A DNA stretch of 64,000 nucleotides from NCBI GenBank assembly GCA_938046585.1, contig CALIWR010000006.1, positions 124,001-188,000 on the forward strand, read 5' to 3'. The notes beneath the pieces are model-generated. The model was given only the letters and a program-made list of their open reading frames with translations. It made no database searches and had not been told where the DNA came from. A program made the translations under genes and the position numbers. This document shows, piece after piece, positions 58,894 through 64,000 of this stretch (position 1 is the first letter of the stretch; every line of letters begins with the position of its first letter). This stretch comes from an uncultured Propionibacteriaceae bacterium (lineage in GTDB: Bacteria; Actinomycetota; Actinomycetes; Propionibacteriales; Propionibacteriaceae).

Positions 58894-59730
58894 TCAGCGC
58901 TTCTTGCCGGACTTGCGGCGACGGATGATGAGACGGGACGAGGCCTTGTTCGCGTCTCGGGTACGGCCCTCCGGCTTGCCCCACGGGGTCACCGGATGAC
59001 GACCACCCGAGGTCTTGCCCTCACCACCACCGTGGGGGTGGTCGATCGGGTTCATGGCCACACCGCGCACGGTAGGGCGAACACCTTTCCAGCGCATCCG
59101 ACCAGCCTTGCCCCAGTTGATGTTGGACTGCTCCGCGTTGCCCACCTCGCCGACCGTGGCGCGGCACCGGACATCGACCATCCGAGTCTCACCGGAGGGC
59201 ATCCGCAAGGTGGCCAGCTTGCCCTCGCGAGCCAGCAACTGGATCCCCGAACCAGCGGAGCGGGCCAGTTTGGCGCCGCCGCCCGGGCGCAGTTCCACGG
59301 CGTGGACGGTGGTGCCGACCGGGATATTGCGCAACGGCAGATTATTGCCGGGACGGATGTCAGCGCCTTCTCCGGCCTCCACCCGGGCCCCCTGGGTCAA
59401 ACCCTGCGGAGCGAGAATGTATCGCTTCTCGCCGTCGGCGTAGTGCAGCAGCGCGATCCGAGCAGTGCGGTTCGGGTCGTACTCGATCTCGGCGACTCTG
59501 GCCGGGACTCCGTCCTTGTCATAGCGGCGGAAGTCCACCAGGCGGTAGGCCTGCTTGTGACCGCCGCCAATGTGGCGAGTGGTGATCCGGCCCTGGTTGT
59601 TGCGGCCACCGGTCTTCGGCTTCGGCGCCAGCAGGGACTTCTCCGGGGTGGAGCGGGTCACCTCGACGAAGTCAGCGACACTCGCCCCGCGACGACCCGG
59701 AGTGGTCGGCTTGTATTTGCGGATACCCAT
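58894..59730 (-). CDS. rplB: 50S ribosomal protein uL2
   Basis: 278 residues. MGIRKYKPTTPGRRGASVAD, YRLVDFRRYDKDGVPARVAE and the conserved MNPIDHPHGGGEGKTSGGRH that carries the His needed for peptidyl transferase. Standard position between rplW and rpsS. Confidence 0.98.
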   Translation of the reverse strand: MGIRKYKPTTPGRRGASVADFVEVTRSTPEKSLLAPKPKTGGRNNQGRITTRHIGGGHKQAYRLVDFRRYDKDGVPARVAEIEYDPNRTARIALLHYADGEKRYILAPQGLTQGARVEAGEGADIRPGNNLPLRNIPVGTTVHAVELRPGGGAKLARSAGSGIQLLAREGKLATLRMPSGETRMVDVRCRATVGEVGNAEQSNINWGKAGRMRWKGVRPTVRGVAMNPIDHPHGGGEGKTSGGRHPVTPWGKPEGRTRDANKASSRLIIRRRKSGKKR

Positions 59731-59746
59731 CAGTCGTTGCCCTTCC

Positions 59747-60055
59747 TCAGCCGGCCTGGCCGAACAGGTCGATTCGCTGGCCCTCGGCCACGGTTACGAT
59801 CGCCCGCTTGGTGTCGGGGCGGCGGCCGATCCCGTACCGGGTGCGCCGCTTCTTTCCAGCCCGATTGATCGTGTTCACGCTCACGACCTTGACGTCGAAC
59901 ACCTTCTCGACCGCGATCTTGATCTCAGTCTTGTTCGCCTGCGGGGCGACCAGGAAGGTGTACTTGTTCTCGTCCAGCAGCGAATAGCTTTTCTCGCTGA
60001 CGACTGGCGCGAGCAGGATGTCGCGATGGTCGCGGATCTTGGTAGCTGCGCTCAC
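59747..60055 (-). CDS. rplW: 50S ribosomal protein uL23
   Basis: 102 residues. RDHRDILLAPVVSEKSYSLL, YTFLVAPQANKTEIKIAVEK and VNTINRAGKKRRTRYGIGRR. Docking site for trigger factor and SRP at the exit tunnel. Its start overlaps rplD by four bases. Confidence 0.97.
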   Translation of the reverse strand: MSAATKIRDHRDILLAPVVSEKSYSLLDENKYTFLVAPQANKTEIKIAVEKVFDVKVVSVNTINRAGKKRRTRYGIGRRPDTKRAIVTVAEGQRIDLFGQAG

Positions 60056-60750
60056 TTCGAGGCCTCCTCGTCGGCCTTGGCCTTCCTTGTCTTCTGGCTC
60101 TGGGCCTCGGCCGGCTCCGCGCTCACCGGGGCGCCGACAAAGGTTTCCAGCGCGGCTGCGGTGAAGACCACGGCCTCGTTGACCAGGACGTCGTAGACAT
60201 TGAGCTGGTCGACCGCGATCGGATGCACGTGGGCCACATTGCGCAGACTCATCCAGGCCAGGTCCTCGTCTCGATGCAAGATCACGATCACCGAGCGCAG
60301 GTCACCGATCGGCGCCAACGCCTTCAAGGCCTGCTTGGTGTTGGGCAGTTCACCGGTGACAATGCTGTCCACCACGAACAGCCGCCCGTCTCGGGCCCGG
60401 TCCGACAACACCCCGCGCAGCGCAGCGGCGACCATCTTTTTGGGGGTGCGCTGGGCGTACGAGCGTGGCTGCGGGCCATGTACGGTGCCGCCACCGGTCC
60501 ACTGCGGAGCCCGCCGGGAACCCTGCCGGGCACGTCCGGTGCCCTTCTGGCGCCATGGCTTGGAGCCACCGCCGCGGACCTGACCGCGGGTCTTGGTGGC
60601 ATGCGTACCCTGCCGGGCGGCAGCCTGCTGGGCCACCACGACCTGGTGGATCAGCGGGATGTTCACCTGGACATCGAAAAGGTGGGCCGGCAGTTCGGCA
60701 GTAGCCGCCTTCTTGCCGTCGGAGCCGAAGACGTCAACAGAGACGCTCAT
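60052..60750 (-). CDS. rplD: 50S ribosomal protein uL4
   Basis: 232 residues. HQVVVAQQAAARQGTHATKT, GGSKPWRQKGTGRARQGSRR and the end of the globular domain VYDVLVNEAVVFT. In other bacteria L4 regulates the S10 operon. Overlaps rplC and rplW by four bases each. Confidence 0.97.
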   Translation of the reverse strand: MSVSVDVFGSDGKKAATAELPAHLFDVQVNIPLIHQVVVAQQAAARQGTHATKTRGQVRGGGSKPWRQKGTGRARQGSRRAPQWTGGGTVHGPQPRSYAQRTPKKMVAAALRGVLSDRARDGRLFVVDSIVTGELPNTKQALKALAPIGDLRSVIVILHRDEDLAWMSLRNVAHVHPIAVDQLNVYDVLVNEAVVFTAAALETFVGAPVSAEPAEAQSQKTRKAKADEEASK

Positions 60751-61406
60751 GCCTGCTCTCCCTTCTTGGCGGCGGACCGGATCACAACCAGGCCGCCCTT
60801 CGGGCCGGGGACCGCACCCTTGACCAGGATCAGGTTCCGCTCGGCATCCACCGCGTGGACGGTGAGGTTCTGGATGGTCTTCTTGGTGACGCCCATCCGA
60901 CCGGCCATCCGGAGGCCCTTGAAGACCTTGGACGGAGTCGAAGACTGGCCGATCGAGCCGGGCGAGCGGTGCTTGCGGTGTACGCCGTGGCCGGCGCCGA
61001 GGCCACCGAAGCCATGCCGCTTCATGACGCCGGCGGTGCCCTTGCCTCGCGTGACGCCGGTCACGTCGACCACATCAGCGACCGCGAAGACGTCACTGGA
61101 GACCTCCTGACCCAGGTGGTACTCGCTGGCATCGACGGTCCGGATTTCGATCAGGTGCTGGCGCGGGGTGACCCCGGCCTTCTCGAAGTGCCCGGCCGCC
61201 GGCCTACGGACCGCCTTGCCCTTGATCGCACCAAAGCCCAACTGGACCGCTGAATAGCCGTCGACCTCGGGAGTCCGGACCTGCGTCACCACGCAGGGCC
61301 CGGCCTGGATCACGGTCACAGGCACGACCCGGTTGTTCTCGTCCCAGAGTTGAGTCATGCCGAGCTTGGTGCCCAGCAGACCCTTCACCTTGCGTTCAGT
61401 CGTCAT
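60747..61406 (-). CDS. rplC: 50S ribosomal protein uL3
   Basis: 219 residues. KGLLGTKLGMTQLWDENNRV, VDVTGVTRGKGTAGVMKRHG and the SIGQSSTPSKVFKGLRMAGR loop. The ATG at 61406 (MTTERKVKG) was chosen; the upstream frame continues into the short rpsJ-rplC gap. Confidence 0.97.
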   Translation of the reverse strand: MTTERKVKGLLGTKLGMTQLWDENNRVVPVTVIQAGPCVVTQVRTPEVDGYSAVQLGFGAIKGKAVRRPAAGHFEKAGVTPRQHLIEIRTVDASEYHLGQEVSSDVFAVADVVDVTGVTRGKGTAGVMKRHGFGGLGAGHGVHRKHRSPGSIGQSSTPSKVFKGLRMAGRMGVTKKTIQNLTVHAVDAERNLILVKGAVPGPKGGLVVIRSAAKKGEQA

Positions 61407-61419
61407 GACGGTGCAACCC

Positions 61420-61728
61420 CTAGAGCTTGATCTCGATGTCGACACCGGCTGGCAGGTCGACCCGCATCAACGACTCCACTGCCTTCGGCGTGGGATCGAA
61501 GATGTCGATCAGCCGCTTGTGCGTACGCATCTCAAAATGCTCGCGGCTGTCCTTGTACTTGTGGGGCGAGCGGATCACGCAGTACACGTTCTTCTCAGTC
61601 GGCAGCGGCACCGGGCCGGCGACCTTGGCGCCCGCACGGGTCACCGTGTCCACGATCTTGCGCGCCGAGGAGTCGATCACCTCGTGGTCATAGGCCCTGA
61701 GCCTGATGCGGATCTTCTGTCCCGCCAC
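61420..61728 (-). CDS. rpsJ: 30S ribosomal protein uS10
   Basis: 102 residues. VAGQKIRIRLRAYDHEVIDS starts at a GTG at 61728 with a GAGGG about ten bases upstream. GPVPLPTEKNVYCVIRSPHK and the end VDLPAGVDIEIKL complete the standard length. First gene of the S10-spc block. The str operon genes (rpsL, rpsG, fusA, tuf) that often lie upstream are absent; gltX is the neighbour. Confidence 0.97.
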   Translation of the reverse strand: MAGQKIRIRLRAYDHEVIDSSARKIVDTVTRAGAKVAGPVPLPTEKNVYCVIRSPHKYKDSREHFEMRTHKRLIDIFDPTPKAVESLMRVDLPAGVDIEIKL

Positions 61729-62029
61729 GGTCCCATCCCTCTCGTCCTTCTGGCTCCGCCCGGCCGGCTGCCGGCGTCGCTCTGGAGCCTCTGCGAGTCT
61801 CCGCTTGTCGCACCGACCCCCGCGGTCGGGCGTGTCGGAAACCAGGCTCGCACCTCTCCCCTGCCATTCAGCAGTGGATGGCGACCGAACATGTAGTCCC
61901 GTACGCCGTTGGGGCGGATCTCTCGGTTCGGCGCTATCTCGCATCGCGACACAGCACCCCGGCGACCCGTCGGGCAACCCTGCGATTCTTGCATGTGCTC
62001 CCGTGACACGCAAATCGCTGTGCCTCAGG
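61729..62029 (-). promoter_or_regulatory. Leader and candidate promoter of the S10 operon (no gene)
   Basis: A 301-bp gene-free stretch. On the minus strand, TTGCGT (-35, 62008-62013) and AAGAAT (-10, 61985-61990) are 17 bases apart, giving a leader of about 250 nt before the rpsJ GTG. The leader is GC-rich, with a GCCGGC-type inverted segment near 61760-61775, and could carry a ribosomal-protein regulatory structure; I cannot identify one by eye. Confidence 0.5.
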
Positions 62030-63487
62030 TCAGAGGCTGGCCGCCAGCCGATCGATCCGTGTCAGGACCGAATCGCGGCCCAACAGCTCCATCGACTCGA
62101 ACAGTGGCGGAGAGACCCTCTTGCCCGAGATCGCCACCCGCGGCGGCGTGAAGGCCACCCGCGGTTTAAGGCCCAGCCCGGCCACCAGCCGCTCCCGCAG
62201 CGCCTGTTCGATGTCGCCGGCCTCAAACCGCGGCAACTGCGCCAACGTCTCCCGAGCCGCGGCCAGGATCGTACCCGCCTGGTCGTTGAGCTGGGCGCGA
62301 GCCTCGTCCGCGATCGGGAGCTCCTCGTCAGCGGTGAGAGCGAAATCCAGCATCGGTAGGGCATCCCCGAGCACCACCAGGCGCTCGCGCAGCATGGGGA
62401 CAGCCCGTCGTACCAGGTCGACCGAGGCCTCCGGCAGGTCCTGATAGGCACGGGCATGGTCCACTACCCGCTGCGCCAGGTCGCCAACCGGGAGGCTGCG
62501 GATGTAGCTACCGTTCAACCAGTTCAACTTGTCGAGGTCCACGATCGGTCCGACCGTGTTCACCTTGGTCCAATCAAAACCAGCCACGAAGTCATCGAGA
62601 CTCGCGACCTCGTCGACACCGTCGGCCGGCGGGTAGGCCAGCAACTGCAGGAAATTGCGCAGCGCCTCCGGCAGGTAGCCCTGCTCACGGAACCACAGCA
62701 GCCGGGCAGCCGGGTTCTTGCGCTTGGAGATCTTGGACCGGTCGGTGTTGCGCAGCAACGGCATGTGAGCGAATTGCGGCGCCTGCCATCCCAGCCAGCG
62801 GTACAGCAGTAAGTGTTTGGGGGTGGAGCTAATCCACTCCTCTCCCCGGACCACGTGGGTGATTCCCATCAAGTGGTCGTCCACCACCAATGCCATGTGG
62901 TACGTCGGGAAACCGTCGGCTTTGAGCAGTACCTGATCGTCTGGCCGCGGCGCTGCGACCTCGCCCCGGATCAGATCGGTGAAGCCGAGTGGTACGTCGT
63001 CGGGGACTAGCATCCGCACCACTGGGGTCTGGCTGAAGCCGGGCAATTGGGCCCGCTGTTCGCGGGTCATCCCCAGACAAAGTCGGTCGTAGCCGGTCAC
63101 CGCCTGCCGGCTGCGCTGCTGCTCGGTGCGCAAGTCGGCCAGACGCTCGGCTGAACACCAGCAGTAGTAGGCGTGCCCGTCGGCGATCAGCTGCTCGACG
63201 TAGGGGCGGTAGGCGTCCAGCCGCTCGCTCTGCCGGTACGGCCCGTACTCGCCGCCGATGTCTGGACCCTCGTCCCAGGGCAACCCTAACCAGCGCAACG
63301 AGTCAAAGATCTGCTGCTCGGAATCGGCCACATACCGGGCCCGGTCGGTGTCCTCGATCCGGAGCACGAACTGCCCCCCGGTCTGGCGTGCGTAGGCAAG
63401 ATTGAACAACGCCATGTAGGCGGTACCGACGTGCGGATCCCCGGTCGGGGACGGGGCCACACGAGTACGGGCAGGAGTCTGGGTCAC
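62030..63487 (-). CDS. gltX: Glutamate--tRNA ligase
   Basis: 485 residues. Class I synthetase: the HIGH-type motif appears as APSPTGDPHVGTAYMALFNL and the KMSKS-type as RSKISKRKNP. RIEDTDRARYVADSEQQIFD is the bacterial GluRS block. The C-terminal helical anticodon-binding part is complete. It faces away from a glnS gene over about 100 bp, so this genome encodes separate Glu and Gln enzymes and this GltX need not be non-discriminating. Confidence 0.96.
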   Translation of the reverse strand: MTQTPARTRVAPSPTGDPHVGTAYMALFNLAYARQTGGQFVLRIEDTDRARYVADSEQQIFDSLRWLGLPWDEGPDIGGEYGPYRQSERLDAYRPYVEQLIADGHAYYCWCSAERLADLRTEQQRSRQAVTGYDRLCLGMTREQRAQLPGFSQTPVVRMLVPDDVPLGFTDLIRGEVAAPRPDDQVLLKADGFPTYHMALVVDDHLMGITHVVRGEEWISSTPKHLLLYRWLGWQAPQFAHMPLLRNTDRSKISKRKNPAARLLWFREQGYLPEALRNFLQLLAYPPADGVDEVASLDDFVAGFDWTKVNTVGPIVDLDKLNWLNGSYIRSLPVGDLAQRVVDHARAYQDLPEASVDLVRRAVPMLRERLVVLGDALPMLDFALTADEELPIADEARAQLNDQAGTILAAARETLAQLPRFEAGDIEQALRERLVAGLGLKPRVAFTPPRVAISGKRVSPPLFESMELLGRDSVLTRIDRLAASL

Positions 63488-63589
63488 GACGCCACAGCCT
63501 ACTGCTCAGTCACCGGAGCTGAATGATCCTGCAGACCCGCGTACCCGGGCATCTCTGGGTCAGCGACGACCACCCATAGGATTCCTTCC

Positions 63590-64000
63590 ATGACCGAACC
63601 CGTTGCCGCTGGAGACTTCATCCGAGATACCGTCGCACGCGACAACGAGCAGCAGACCTATGCCGGCCGGGTCCAGACCCGGTTCCCACCCGAGCCCAAT
63701 GGCTATCTGCATATCGGGCACGCTAAGGCGATCACAGTCGACTTCGGAATCGCACGCGACTTCGGCGGGCGATGCCTGCTGCGTTTCGACGACACCAATC
63801 CCGACGCCGAGGAGACCGAGTACGTCGACGCGATCGCTGCCGACATCGCCTGGCTGGGTTTCGACCCGGCCGAGATCCGCTACGCCTCGGACTACTTCCA
63901 GAGCCTGTACGACTGGGCCGAGTACCTGGTCACGGCCGGTCTCGCCTACGTCGATGACCAGGACGGGGAGACTATCTCCGCCCAGCGCGGCGGCTACGGC
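63590..64000 (+). CDS. glnS: Glutamine--tRNA ligase (partial, N-terminal 137 residues)
   Basis: The gene runs off the right edge. The diagnostic GlnRS motif FPPEPNGYLHIGHAKAI contains the HIGH signature, preceded by TRF; LRFDDTNPDAEETEYVDAI and DIAWLGFDP follow, matching GlnRS rather than bacterial GluRS, where the segment reads SPTG. It charges tRNA-Gln directly. The ATG at 63590 is preceded by a weak AGGATTCC. Most Actinobacteria lack GlnRS and use the GatCAB amidation route, so its presence is informative about lineage or transfer. Confidence 0.93.
   Translation, partial: MTEPVAAGDFIRDTVARDNEQQTYAGRVQTRFPPEPNGYLHIGHAKAITVDFGIARDFGGRCLLRFDDTNPDAEETEYVDAIAADIAWLGFDPAEIRYASDYFQSLYDWAEYLVTAGLAYVDDQDGETISAQRGGYG

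Noticed and set aside
57278..58999. 573-codon plus-strand open frame across rpsC, rplV and rpsS
   Set aside because: Antisense to three conserved ribosomal protein genes; Ala/Leu/His-rich shadow.

Overview
The window is one continuous piece of a high-GC actinobacterial chromosome. The evidence is the uniformly GC-rich third-position bias, frequent GTG starts, start/stop overlaps, a cluster running rplQ-rpoA-rpsD-rpsK-rpsM-rpmJ-infA and map-adk-secY, an EF-G2-like GTPase, a fused NnrE/NnrD and a COG2345-type regulator. Gene content is compatible with a propionibacterium-like lineage, but no rRNA gene is present to settle this. I found no tRNA or rRNA genes, insertion sequences, prophage genes or CRISPR arrays.

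Left part (1-13.9 kb): cell-wall and cofactor housekeeping on the minus strand (glmM, glmS, acpS, fused nnrE/nnrD and a second, altered YjeF_N-like gene cut by the left edge), with coaA and a Mn/Fe-type ABC transporter on the plus strand, rplM-rpsI, a lactonase-like beta-propeller protein, EF-G2 and MarC. Next (14-17.3 kb) are a YccF membrane protein, trmB, truA, an RsmC-like methyltransferase and an Fe/Mn superoxide dismutase. From 17.4 to 27.1 kb lies an almost complete molybdenum cofactor and molybdate uptake region: two MogA/MoaB proteins, moaC, moeA, a MoeB-like protein, moaE, a regulator fused in frame to MoaD, moaA, mobA, modA and a modB-modC fusion. A glycosyltransferase precedes the alpha-operon ribosomal genes (28.3-32.3 kb, read right to left), whose bL17 carries a sunset-like C-terminal domain.

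The S10-spc-alpha ribosomal supercluster is broken between infA (32.3 kb) and map (47.6 kb) by about 15 kb. This insert holds two mirror-image pairs of ESX/type VII-like substrates (EspC-like plus long WXG protein), two mirror-image YbaB-like proteins, a PH-like protein, ispH, a prolyl oligopeptidase, serA, a TetR/hydrolase pair with a clear operator palindrome, pepN and a double GNAT protein. From 47.6 to 61.7 kb the order map-adk-secY-rplO...rpsJ is conventional, except for a decayed GH3 beta-N-acetylhexosaminidase pseudogene between secY and rplO. The right end has gltX and, divergently, the start of glnS.

The best candidates for something new are the mirror-image type VII substrate cassettes with their YbaB-like partners and no secretion machinery in view, and the regulator-MoaD fusion, which also has an internal MoaD start with its own ribosome binding site. 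All calls come from reading the sequence; no database search was run.
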